A stretch of DNA of 64,000 nt from Tautonia plasticadhaerens (GTDB lineage: Bacteria > Planctomycetota > Planctomycetia > Isosphaerales > Isosphaeraceae). Each line of letters opens with the position of its first letter. The stretch's first letter is position 1. Below the pieces are notes generated by a model. The model searched no databases, was not told the origin of the DNA, and was given only the letters and a program-made list of their open reading frames with translations. The stretch spans positions 7,626,001 to 7,690,000 of the forward strand of contig NZ_CP036426.1 in assembly GCF_007752535.1 (NCBI RefSeq). Direction: 5' to 3'. A program made the position numbers and the translations under genes. Shown here piece after piece: positions 24,308-32,578 of the stretch.

Positions 24308-26485
24308 TCAGCGGGCGATGAGGACGATGGTGCTGCGGGGCTGGACCTCGTAGGTGGGCTCGGGGAGGAAGGCGGCCTCCTCGTGGGGGACGATGTCCTC
24401 GCCCTCGGGCAGGGAGGTGTCGACGACCCGGTACCAGCGGCGGTCGTCCTGCTCGGGCAGCTCCACCTCGATCGGCTCCCAGAAGGCGTTGCTGGCGACG
24501 TAGATGGGCACGTCCCAGCGCTCCTCGGTCTCGAAGGCCTCCAGGGTCCAGGCGAGGAACCGCGAGGTGCCGGAGAAGTCCGGCTTCTCGGGCTCGACGC
24601 CGTGCCAGGTGATGTTGCGGAGGATCGGGGTCTCGTCCTCCTCGGAGGTGAGGTAGCGCCAGCGGCGGATGATCGAGTGATTCTTCCGGAAGGCGATGAT
24701 GTGTTTGGTGAAGCGGTAGATCTCCCGGTGCTCCTTCAGCAACTCCCAGTTGAGCCAGTTGTGGTCGTTGTCCTGGTAGACGGTGTTGTTGTTGCCGAAG
24801 GCGGTCCGGCGCATCTCGTCGCCGTAGAGGAGCATCGGCGTGCCCTGGGAGAGGAAGAGCAGGGCCAGGAAGTTCTTGATCTGCTTGACCCGGAGGCGCT
24901 CGACCTCCTGCTTCTCCTCGTCGTCGAGTTCGTCGAGCTGGTCGACGGGGCCCTCGACGCCGCAGTTCCAGGACTCGTTCTCGTTGTGGCCGTCCCGGTT
25001 CCCCTCGCCGTTGCGGATGTTGTGCTTCTCGTTGTAGGTGACCAGGTCGTTGAGGGTGAAGCCGTCGTGGCAGGTGACGAAGTTGATGGAGTGGTAGGGG
25101 GAGCGTTCGCTGTCGTCGCTGGGGGCGAAGAGGTCGTAGGAGCCGGCGACCCGGGTGGCCAGCTCGGCGGCGATGCCCATGTCCCCCTTGACGAACGTGC
25201 GGACGGCGTCGCGGAACTTGCCGTTCCACTCGGCCCACCGGCGGTCGGAGAAGGAGCCGAGGCGGTACTGGGAGATGGACCAGGGCTCGGCGATGAGCTT
25301 GATCCGGGAGAGGACCGGGTCGGTCTCGATCTCCTCGATGATGGGGGTCTTGCCCTTCTCCTTGAGGTCGACGTCGATGGCGAACACCGCGGCGAGGTCG
25401 AAGCGGAAGCCGTCGACGTGCATCTCCTCGACCCAGTAGCGGAGGCAGTCGAGGATGAACCGGCGGACCACGGGGTGGTTGCAGTTCATGGTGTTGCCGC
25501 AGCCGGTCACGTCGTAGTAGAACTGCGGCTGGCCGGGGACGAGCATGTAATAGATGCTGTTATCGAGGCCCTTGAAGCTGACGGTCGGGCCGTAGTGGTT
25601 CCCCTCCCGGGAGTGGTTGAAGACGACGTCGAGGATGACCTCGATGCCGGCCTTGTGCAGCTCCCGGACGAGCATCTTGAACTCGTCGACCTGGGCGCCG
25701 AGCTTGCCGAAGTAGCTGTAGTGGCTCTCGGGGGCGAAGAAGGCGAGGGTGTTGTAGCCCCAGGCGTTGGCCAGGCGCTCGCCGGTCATCGGGTCCCGGA
25801 AGGGGCCGTCGAAGCGCTCGAACTCGAAGACGGGGAGCAGTTCGACGGCGGTGATCCCCAGGTCCTTGAGGTAGGGGATCTTCTCCATGAAGCCGCGGTA
25901 GGTGCCCTCGAAGTCGGTCTCGGAGGAGTGGTGGCGGGTGAAGGCGCGGACGTTCACCTCGTAGATGATCGATTCTTCGATGGGGATGTCGGGGTGCTTG
26001 TCCCCCTGCCAGTCGAAGTCGGACCGGTAGGCGATGCAGCGGGGGGCGCCGCCGAGGTTGGCGACCTTGCTGGGGCGGAGGTGGCGGTCGGGGGCCTCGG
26101 GGTCGGCGTTGTCGTAGCCCAGGGGGTCGCCGTCGTTCCAGTCGAAGTCGCCGGCGACGGCGGGGGCGTAGGGGTCGAGCAGGGCCTTGCGGGGGTTGAA
26201 GCGGGAGCCGTCCTTGTCGGGCCGGTAGGGGCCGTCGGCACGATAGTTGTAGAGGGTGCTATTGGGCAGGCCCTCGACGAACATGTGCCAGACGTCGCCG
26301 GTCTTGTGGACCTCCCTGGAGAAGGGGATGACCACGGCCGGCCTGGCGTCGGCGATGTTGTCGAACAGGAGCAGCTCCAACCGGGTCGCGCCCCGAGAGT
26401 GGACCGCGAAGTTGATCCCGTCGGGTCGGACGGTCGGGCCGAGCGGCTCCGGCTCTCCCGGGTGGATGTCCCTGATCGTCGGCAT
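24308..26485 (-). CDS. glgX: Glycogen debranching enzyme GlgX
   Basis: A 725-aa GH13 isoamylase-type debranching enzyme that cleaves alpha-1,6 branches of (phosphorylase-limited) glycogen. It has the N-terminal CBM48-like domain (INFAVHSRGATRLELLLFDN), the conserved region I ILDVVFNHSREGNHYGP, the nucleophile Asp in MHVDGFRFDLAAVFA, the acid/base Glu in KLIAEPWSISQYRLG and the transition-state Asp in FVTCHDGFTLNDLVTYN. GlgX-specific LANAWGYNTLAFFAPESHY is present. Divergent from treY with 202 nt between; both act on glycogen-derived maltodextrin. Start ATG 26485. Confidence 0.93.
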   Translation of the reverse strand: MPTIRDIHPGEPEPLGPTVRPDGINFAVHSRGATRLELLLFDNIADARPAVVIPFSREVHKTGDVWHMFVEGLPNSTLYNYRADGPYRPDKDGSRFNPRKALLDPYAPAVAGDFDWNDGDPLGYDNADPEAPDRHLRPSKVANLGGAPRCIAYRSDFDWQGDKHPDIPIEESIIYEVNVRAFTRHHSSETDFEGTYRGFMEKIPYLKDLGITAVELLPVFEFERFDGPFRDPMTGERLANAWGYNTLAFFAPESHYSYFGKLGAQVDEFKMLVRELHKAGIEVILDVVFNHSREGNHYGPTVSFKGLDNSIYYMLVPGQPQFYYDVTGCGNTMNCNHPVVRRFILDCLRYWVEEMHVDGFRFDLAAVFAIDVDLKEKGKTPIIEEIETDPVLSRIKLIAEPWSISQYRLGSFSDRRWAEWNGKFRDAVRTFVKGDMGIAAELATRVAGSYDLFAPSDDSERSPYHSINFVTCHDGFTLNDLVTYNEKHNIRNGEGNRDGHNENESWNCGVEGPVDQLDELDDEEKQEVERLRVKQIKNFLALLFLSQGTPMLLYGDEMRRTAFGNNNTVYQDNDHNWLNWELLKEHREIYRFTKHIIAFRKNHSIIRRWRYLTSEEDETPILRNITWHGVEPEKPDFSGTSRFLAWTLEAFETEERWDVPIYVASNAFWEPIEVELPEQDDRRWYRVVDTSLPEGEDIVPHEEAAFLPEPTYEVQPRSTIVLIAR

Positions 26486-26687
26486 CGTCGGCGAACGGGC
26501 GACGAGGCGCCCGCCCCAAGGTAAGATCGAGTCCAGGCACGGGGATGCCCCGCGGCGCGGCGACTCGGCCACGCCGCGGGGCATCTCGTGGCACACTTTA
26601 GCAGATTCCGCGCCGATTGTGCAGGCCCGCCGCGTCGCGGCCCCGCCCCGGCCGCTCGACCCCGACCCGACCCGAGGCCCAGCGACC
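26486..26687. promoter_or_regulatory. Divergent glgX-treY promoter region with 14-bp hairpin
   Basis: 202 nt between the two starts. It contains a perfect 14-bp inverted repeat GATGCCCCGCGGCG (26544-26557) / CGCCGCGGGGCATC (26572-26585), loop 14 nt. In a divergent promoter region it is better explained as an operator or 5'-leader hairpin than as a terminator. Confidence 0.5.
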
Positions 26688-29600
26688 ATGCCTCCCCGCC
26701 CCGACGCCGACGCCGAATCGAACCCTGTCGAGACCCCGAGCGTCCCCGGGACGACGCCCTCGCCCGCCGAAGTCGAGGCCGACGCCCTGTTCGAGGCGGC
26801 CGCCCGGGAAGCCGCCGAGCACCCGCCGAGGCGTCCCCAGGCCACCTACCGGCTGCAGCTGCACCGGGACTTCCGGCTGGTCGACGTGGAGGCGATCGTC
26901 GACTACCTGGACGACCTGGGGATCTCCGACGCCTATTTCTCCCCCTACCTCGCCGCCCGGCCGGGCAGCACCCACGGCTACGACGTCTTCAACCACGGCG
27001 AGATCAACCCGGAGATCGGCAGCGAGGAGGAGCACGAGCGGCTCGTCTCCAGGATGCTCGACCGGGGCCTGGGCCGGGTGGTCGACGTGGTGCCCAACCA
27101 CATGGGGATCACCGGGGGCAACCCGCACTGGTTCGACCTGCTGGAGAGCGGCCCCCAGGCGCGATCGGCCCGGTACTTCGACGTGGACTGGGAGCCGGTC
27201 AAGGAGGAGCTGGAGGACCGCGTCTTGCTGCCGATCCTGGGGGACCAGTACGGCAAGGTCCTCGAGGACGGCCAGCTCGTCGTCGGCCGGGACGGCGGGT
27301 CGTTCCACCTGGATTATTTCGACCACCACTTCCCGCTCTCCCCCCGGTCGTACGCGCTGATCCTCTCGCAGCGGCCCGAGGCGCTGGCCGACCGGGTGAG
27401 GCCGGACGACGTGAACCTGCTGGAATACCGGAGCGTCATCGCCGCGGTCGAGAACCTGCCCCCCCGCGACGCCGACGACGAGGAGTCGGTCGCCCGGTTC
27501 CGGGCCGAGACGGAGGTGATCAAGCACCGGATCGCCCGGATCTGCGAGGAGAGCCCCGAGCTGGCCCGGTTCGTCGACGAGAACGTCGGCCTCTTCCGGG
27601 GGACCCCCGGCGACCCCCGGAGCTTCGACCTGCTCCACGAGCTGCTGGAGATGCAGGTCTACCGGCTGGCCTACTGGCGGGTGGCCGTCGAGGAGATCAA
27701 TTACCGGAGGTTCTTCGACATCAACGACCTGGCCGGGATCCGGACCGAGGACCCCGAGGTCTTCGAGACGACCCACCGGCTGATCTTCGACTGGGTCGAC
27801 CGGGGGGGCGTCTCGGCGCTGCGGATCGACCACCCCGACGGCCTGGCCGACCCGGCCGGGTACTTCGCCCGCCTGCAGGAGACGCTGTTCGTCCGGGGGT
27901 GCCTGCGGGGGCTCGGCGACGGGGCCGACCCGGAGCGCCGGGGGGCCGTCGAGGAACGACTGCGGGCCCGCTTCCGGGAGGCGACCCGGGCCGAGCCCGA
28001 CGGACCCCTGGCCCGGCGGTTCCCGGTCGTCGTCGAGAAGATCCTCAGCCGGGGGGAGGACCTGCCGGGGCCCTGGGCGATCGACGGCACGGTCGGGTAC
28101 GAATACCTGAACGCGTTGAACGGCCTGTTCGTCGACCCGGACGGCCAGGCGACGATCGACGCCTCCTACGTCGAATTCACCGGCGACGGCGAGCCCTGGC
28201 CCGAGGTCGTCTACGACGCCAAGCAGCTGATCTGCCGGGCCTCGCTCGCCAGCGAGCTGAACATGCTGGCCCGGCAGCTCAACCGGGTCAGCGAGCACGA
28301 CCGGCGCAGCCGGGACTTCACGCTCAACGACCTGAGGCGGGCCCTCCGCGAGGTGATCGCCTGCTTCCCGGTCTATCGGACGTACCTCCGGCCCGACGAG
28401 CCGATCGCCGAGCGCGACCATGCCTACATCGACCAGGCCGTGTACCGGGCCCGGCGCCGGAACCCGACGATCGACCCCTCGGTCTTCGAGTTCATCCGGG
28501 CGGCGATGTTGCTGGAGCACCCGGAGGGGATCTCCGAGGACGAGGTCCGCCAGCGGGAGGCGTTCGTCACCCGGTTCCAGCAGACGACCGGGCCGGTGAC
28601 GGCCAAGGGGGTGGAGGACACGGCCTTCTACCGGCAGATCAAGCTCGCCTCGCTCAACGAGGTCGGCGGCGAGCCGGGGCGGTTCGGCCACTCGCCGCCG
28701 TCGTTCCACGGCATGAACGCCCACCGCCTCTCGACCTGGCCCGGCGGCTTCTCCACCACCGCCACCCACGACAACAAGCGGGGGGAGGACACCCGGATGC
28801 GGATCAACGTCCTCTCCGAGCTGGCCGAGGAATGGCAGACCCACCTCGCCCGCTGGGGCTACTGGAACAAGTCGAAGAAGACCGAGGTCCACGGCTCCCC
28901 CGCCCCCGACCCGAGGGAGGAATACCTCGTCTACCAGACCCTCATCGGCGCCTGGCCCTTCGGCGACGGCGACGGGGTGCCCGGGGGGCTGATCGATCGC
29001 GTCCAGCAATACATGCTCAAGGCCATCCGGGAGGCGAAGCTCAACACGACCTGGACCGACCCGGATCCGTCCTACGGCGACGCCGTGTCCCGGTTCGTCG
29101 CCGACACGATCTCGGGCGAGGGGGCCGACGTCTTCCTCAAGGACTTCCTGCCGTTCCAAAGGAGGGTGGCCCGGGTGGGGGTGATCGGCTCGCTCGGCCA
29201 GGTGCTGCTCAAGGTCGCCTCCCCCGGCGTGCCGGACGTGTACCAGGGGTGCGACCTCTGGGACCTCGCCCTGGTCGACCCCGACAACCGCCGCCCGGTC
29301 GACTACGACCTCCGACGCCGGTCCCTCGCCCGGCTCCGGGACGAGCTCGCCTCCGGCACCCCCCGGGCCGAGCTGGCCTCCCGGCTGATGGCGTCTCCCG
29401 AGGACGGCCGGATCAAGCTGTTCGTCCTCTGGACGGCGCTCCAGCACCGCAAGGAGCACCCCGACCTGTACGCCCGGGGCGTCTATCGCCCGCTGGAGGC
29501 CGAGGGGGAGAACAAGGCGAACGTCGTCTCCTTCGGCCGGTACCGGGACGGCCGGTACGCCGCCGTGGCCGTGCCCCGGCTGGTCGCCGGGATGATGGGG

Positions 29601-29813
29601 GACGACGGCACCCGGCTGCCCCTCGGCCCCGACTGCTGGGGGGACACCCACCTCGTCCTGCCCGACACCGGCCTGCCCCGGCGGTGGCGGAACCTGCTGA
29701 CCGACGAGGTCGTCGAACTCCGAGACGGCGACCACGGACCCGACCGCCCCTCGCTCCCCCTGGCCGAGATCTTCCGGACGATCCCGCTCGGCCTGTTGGT
29801 CGAGGAGGGGTGA
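26688..29813 (+). CDS. treY: Maltooligosyl trehalose synthase TreY
   Basis: A 1041-aa GH13 enzyme that isomerises the reducing-end maltose unit of maltodextrins to a trehalosyl unit. After a 45-residue acidic Pro-rich N-terminal extension come ATYRLQLHRDF, the region I RVVDVVPNHMGITGGNPHWF, the nucleophile Asp in SALRIDHPDGLADPAG, the acid/base Glu in PVVVEKILSRGEDLPG, and the TreY-typical GTVGYEYLNALNGLFV, FQQTTGPVTAKGVEDTAFYR and GVPDVYQGCDLWDL. Length is above the usual 720-980 because of inserts. The partner TreZ is not in the window; glgX next door supplies linear glucans. Start ATG 26688. Confidence 0.92.
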   Translation: MPPRPDADAESNPVETPSVPGTTPSPAEVEADALFEAAAREAAEHPPRRPQATYRLQLHRDFRLVDVEAIVDYLDDLGISDAYFSPYLAARPGSTHGYDVFNHGEINPEIGSEEEHERLVSRMLDRGLGRVVDVVPNHMGITGGNPHWFDLLESGPQARSARYFDVDWEPVKEELEDRVLLPILGDQYGKVLEDGQLVVGRDGGSFHLDYFDHHFPLSPRSYALILSQRPEALADRVRPDDVNLLEYRSVIAAVENLPPRDADDEESVARFRAETEVIKHRIARICEESPELARFVDENVGLFRGTPGDPRSFDLLHELLEMQVYRLAYWRVAVEEINYRRFFDINDLAGIRTEDPEVFETTHRLIFDWVDRGGVSALRIDHPDGLADPAGYFARLQETLFVRGCLRGLGDGADPERRGAVEERLRARFREATRAEPDGPLARRFPVVVEKILSRGEDLPGPWAIDGTVGYEYLNALNGLFVDPDGQATIDASYVEFTGDGEPWPEVVYDAKQLICRASLASELNMLARQLNRVSEHDRRSRDFTLNDLRRALREVIACFPVYRTYLRPDEPIAERDHAYIDQAVYRARRRNPTIDPSVFEFIRAAMLLEHPEGISEDEVRQREAFVTRFQQTTGPVTAKGVEDTAFYRQIKLASLNEVGGEPGRFGHSPPSFHGMNAHRLSTWPGGFSTTATHDNKRGEDTRMRINVLSELAEEWQTHLARWGYWNKSKKTEVHGSPAPDPREEYLVYQTLIGAWPFGDGDGVPGGLIDRVQQYMLKAIREAKLNTTWTDPDPSYGDAVSRFVADTISGEGADVFLKDFLPFQRRVARVGVIGSLGQVLLKVASPGVPDVYQGCDLWDLALVDPDNRRPVDYDLRRRSLARLRDELASGTPRAELASRLMASPEDGRIKLFVLWTALQHRKEHPDLYARGVYRPLEAEGENKANVVSFGRYRDGRYAAVAVPRLVAGMMGDDGTRLPLGPDCWGDTHLVLPDTGLPRRWRNLLTDEVVELRDGDHGPDRPSLPLAEIFRTIPLGLLVEEG

Positions 29814-29931
29814 TCGGGCCCTCCGTCGGGTCCCCGGGCCGGGCCCGGTGCCGGGGATTCGGCGTCGCCTCCAGGGAAGACCCGGCCGCATTCGTCGCGG
29901 CCGCCCGGTCACCCGAGGCCACCGTCACCAC

Positions 29932-29974
29932 GCAAACGGCCCCCCCGGCGTCGCGAACCGGGGGGGCCGTTTGC
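29932..29974. terminator. Terminator between convergent treY and 30008 gene
   Basis: A perfect 15-bp inverted repeat beginning GCAAACGGCCCCCCC (29932-29946) and ending at 29974, loop 13 nt. It lies between the treY stop (29813) and the convergent gene end (30008), so it can serve both; the A/T-containing outer arms give short U-tracts in either direction. Confidence 0.75.
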
Positions 29975-30007
29975 TTCCGGGGTGATGGTGGCGGTGCGTC
30001 ACCCTCC

Positions 30008-30796
30008 TCAGGGGAGGAGTTGCCGCATCTGCTGGAGGGTGTTGCCCATCAGGCCGACCTGCTGGATGTTCGGCCCGGTCCGCCCCCGGGCGACGCGCCG
30101 GGTCCGCTGCTCGAGCCGCTGCCAGGCCCCCTCGACCGCCCGCAACTCCTGCGAGAGCTGGGCCGGGGGGACGCGGCCGGCGGCGAGCTGCCGGAAGCGG
30201 CCGGCCGCCGCGCCGAGGTCCTGGGCGTCGGCCACGAACTGCTCGCCCTCGGGCACGTCCCGGGCCGTGGCCGCGAAGGCCTGGAGGAAGCTGTCGGCCT
30301 GCCCGGCGAGCGTGTCGGCCAGGCTCGCCAGCTGCGCCGAACCGCCCGGGGCGGGCCCGTAGCCGGGGAAGCCGGCCGGCCCCGGCCCCGGGAAGGGGGG
30401 CCGATAGGAGTCTCGGTATTCGGTCGGGGGACCGTAACCCGGCGCGGCGGGGCCGAAGCCGTAGGGCGGCTCCTCCGGCAAGGCGGGCCGGTTATACCCG
30501 TATGGGCCGTACTGCGGCGGGCCGTACTGCGGCGGGCCGTACGGGGACACCAGGCGGTCGGCCCGGTAGGGGTCGCCGTAGGGCTGGCCATAGCCCTGGT
30601 TGCCGTACGGGTAGGTCGGGCGGTCGGCCCGGTAGGGGTCGCCATAGGGAGATCCCGGGCCGGGCGAGACGACGGGACCGCGCCCGGCCAGAAGGTCGGC
30701 GAGATTGATGGTCAGCGATTGGGCCTCGGCGGGAGAGGCCCCCCAGGCGATCCCGAGGGCCAGCAGGCCCGGGCCGATCAAGGCGAGCGACTTCAT
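30008..30796 (-). CDS. Secreted Pro/Tyr/Gly-rich protein
   Basis: A 262-aa protein with a Sec signal peptide (LALIGPGLLALGIAWGASPA, cleavage near AEA). Residues about 45-150 are low complexity with repeated PYGDPYRADR and YGPPQ units; this section is duplicated at DNA level (copies of a 30-nt unit near 30540-30660). The last 110 residues are helical: AQLASLADTLAGQADSFLQA, LGAAAGRFRQLAAGRVPPAQ, LRAVEGAWQRLEQRTRRVAR. The helical end is a four-helix-like domain of unknown role seen in exported planctomycete proteins. GGAGGA ribosome binding site 7 nt before the start at 30796. Confidence 0.75.
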   Translation of the reverse strand: MKSLALIGPGLLALGIAWGASPAEAQSLTINLADLLAGRGPVVSPGPGSPYGDPYRADRPTYPYGNQGYGQPYGDPYRADRLVSPYGPPQYGPPQYGPYGYNRPALPEEPPYGFGPAAPGYGPPTEYRDSYRPPFPGPGPAGFPGYGPAPGGSAQLASLADTLAGQADSFLQAFAATARDVPEGEQFVADAQDLGAAAGRFRQLAAGRVPPAQLSQELRAVEGAWQRLEQRTRRVARGRTGPNIQQVGLMGNTLQQMRQLLP

Positions 30797-31171
30797 GGTG
30801 CATCCTCCGCGGCGTCGATTCGACGGATCAAGTGGTCCGGACGTGTCGACTCCGATTGTCCTTGTTCGAACGATTGTGCAATCGCTGTGCCCAATCCGGA
30901 CTCCCCGGCCCGGCGACGCCCGAGGCGACCTCGGGGCGTTGCGGGGACGCATCATGTCCCCGCGTGCGGACGGCGACGACGACCGACCCGGCCGACCCGA
31001 CTCGCCTCCGGTGGCGGACTCACGGTCGAGACCCGCCGGGCGTGACGGTCGAGCGGCCGAGGCCGACCGACCGGCCCGTCCCATTGCCCGCCGCGGGGAG
31101 TCCCGGTATGGTTCTCGGTCGGGGCGGGGCCGCCGGACCGGCCGCCCGACGGTTTCCGGGAGTGCGATCCG
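30797..31171. other. Intergenic region between divergent genes
   Basis: 375 nt, no gene. Contains the promoter at 31084-31112 and a less GC-rich stretch (30840-30895) probably belonging to the upstream region of the 30008-30796 gene. Confidence 0.5.
31084..31112 (+). promoter_or_regulatory. Sigma70-like promoter for isochorismatase gene
   Basis: TTGCCC at 31084-31089, 17-nt spacer, TATGGT at 31107-31112; the start codon is 60 nt downstream. The same TTGCCC -35 occurs before the tRNA gene. Confidence 0.5.
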
Positions 31172-31798
31172 ATGGGCGAGGCGACGCGATACAGGCGGCT
31201 CTCGAAGGACGACGCGGTCGTCCTGCTGGTCGACCACCAGTCGGGCCTGATCTCGCTGGTCCAGGACTTCTCGCCGGGCGAGTTCAAGAACAACGTGCTG
31301 GCCCTGGCCCGATCGGCGAAGTTCTTCGGGCTGCCGACGATCCTCACCACCAGCTTCGAGCAGGGCCCGAACGGGCCGCTCGTCCCCGAGCTGAAGGAGC
31401 TCTTCCCCGACGCCCCCTACATCGCCCGTCCCGGCCAGATCAACGCCTGGGACAACGAGGACTTCGTCCGGGCGATCGAGGCCACCGGCAGGAAACAGCT
31501 CATCATCGCCGGCGTGGTGACCGACGTCTGCGTCGCCTTCCCGACCCTCTCGGCGATCGAGGCCGGCTACGAGGTCTTCGTCGTCGTCGACGCCTCGGGC
31601 ACCTTCAACGAGGCGGTCCGCCAGGCCGCCCTGGCCCGGATGTCCGCCGCGGGCGCCCAGCTGATGAACTGGTTCGCCGTCGCCTGCGAGCTGCAACGCG
31701 ACTGGCGGAACGACATCGAGGGCCTGGGGAACCTCCTCTCGGAGCACATCCCCAACTACCGGAACCTGATGACGAGCTACGCCGCGAGGACCCCCTGA
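31172..31798 (+). CDS. Isochorismatase family hydrolase (YcaC-like)
   Basis: A 208-aa cysteine hydrolase. The catalytic triad is visible: Asp21 in VVLLVDHQSGLIS, a Lys or equivalent basic position near residue 87, and Cys120 in GVVTDVCVAFPTLSAIE, which also carries the family cis-peptide context. The C-terminus (RQAALARMSAAGAQLMNWFA) matches the YcaC subgroup, octameric enzymes of unknown physiological substrate. Start ATG 31172 with CGGGAG upstream. The next gene, a flavin-binding PNPOx-like protein, starts 17 nt after its stop, so the two form an operon. Confidence 0.85.
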   Translation: MGEATRYRRLSKDDAVVLLVDHQSGLISLVQDFSPGEFKNNVLALARSAKFFGLPTILTTSFEQGPNGPLVPELKELFPDAPYIARPGQINAWDNEDFVRAIEATGRKQLIIAGVVTDVCVAFPTLSAIEAGYEVFVVVDASGTFNEAVRQAALARMSAAGAQLMNWFAVACELQRDWRNDIEGLGNLLSEHIPNYRNLMTSYAARTP

Positions 31799-31814
31799 GG
31801 CGAGGCCGCCCCCC

Positions 31815-32453
31815 GTGAACCGTCCAGACCCCGATCGGATCGTCCGCTCGGCCGAGGAACTCGAGGCGCTCATCGGCCTGCCCAGCGAGCTGGTGATCCG
31901 CAAGCAGCTCGACCACCTCGACGCGCACATGAGGGCCTTCATCGCCCGGTCCCCCTTCCTGCTGCTCGGGACCTCGGGGGCCGACGGCTCGTGCGACGTC
32001 TCGCCCCGGGGAGACCTCCCCTCGGTGGCGACCGTGCTCGACGAGACGACCCTGATCCTCGCCGATCGGCCGGGGAACCGCCGCGCCGACAGCCTGAAGA
32101 ACGTCATCGAGACGGGCCGAATCGGCCTGCTGTTCCTGGTGCCCGGCGTGGGCGAGACGCTCCGGATCAACGGCCGTGCCTGCGTGACCCGAGATGAAGA
32201 CGTCCTCACCCCCCTGTCCGTCAACGGCAAGCGCCCGGTGGTGGGGATCGTGGTCGAGGTGCAGGAGTGCTACTTCCAGTGCGCCAAGGCGCTGATCCGC
32301 TCGAAGCTCTGGACGCGGGGAGAGGCCGAAGCCCCCGACGGCGACGGGTTCGACCTGGCCGAAGTCCTGGTCGACCAGTGCCGGATCGAGGACCAGACCG
32401 TCGCCGGTTTGAAGGAGCAGATCGAGACATCCTACCGGGACCGGCTGTATTGA
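31815..32453 (+). CDS. PNPOx-like flavin-binding protein (MSMEG_1061 type)
   Basis: A 212-aa split-barrel protein of the pyridoxamine-phosphate-oxidase-like superfamily, MSMEG_1061 subgroup, that bind FMN or F420. Visible are an N-terminal helical lead, FIARSPFLLLGTSGADGSCD, VSPRGDLPSVATVLDETTLI, the phosphate-binding ADRPGNRRADSLKNVI, and VGIVVEVQECYFQCAKAL, the typical 'ECFFHCAKA' signature. Likely oxidoreductase acting on an unknown substrate. It follows the isochorismatase gene by 17 nt. Confidence 0.85.
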   Translation: MNRPDPDRIVRSAEELEALIGLPSELVIRKQLDHLDAHMRAFIARSPFLLLGTSGADGSCDVSPRGDLPSVATVLDETTLILADRPGNRRADSLKNVIETGRIGLLFLVPGVGETLRINGRACVTRDEDVLTPLSVNGKRPVVGIVVEVQECYFQCAKALIRSKLWTRGEAEAPDGDGFDLAEVLVDQCRIEDQTVAGLKEQIETSYRDRLY

Positions 32454-32537
32454 TCCCGGCCCTCGGCCCCTTCGCCGCCCCTGGCTGAGATCTCCCAGAC
32501 GATCCCGCCGGGACTGAGGTTCGATGAGTCGTGAGAT

Positions 32538-32564
32538 CGGGGCCGGGACCGCCGTCCGGCCCCG
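32538..32564. terminator. Hairpin between convergent genes
   Basis: A 9-bp inverted repeat CGGGGCCGG / CCGGCCCCG with a 9-nt loop, between the flavoprotein stop and the convergent gene end at 32579. Confidence 0.5.
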
Positions 32565-32578
32565 GCCCGCTTCGGGGG

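Noticed and set aside
22037-26524. A very long open frame (about 1495 codons) on the plus strand opposite the metalloprotease and glgX genes
   Set aside because: Composition (Val/Gly/Leu/Glu/Asp runs) is the antisense shadow of GC-rich codon use; both opposite genes have unmistakable catalytic motifs.
26598-29912. Long minus-strand frame opposite treY, and a plus-strand frame running to 31045
   Set aside because: No domain-like sequence; treY is fully supported by GH13 motifs.
29814-30007. Riboswitch or small RNA in the treY downstream region
   Set aside because: The only strong structure is a simple terminator hairpin between convergent genes.
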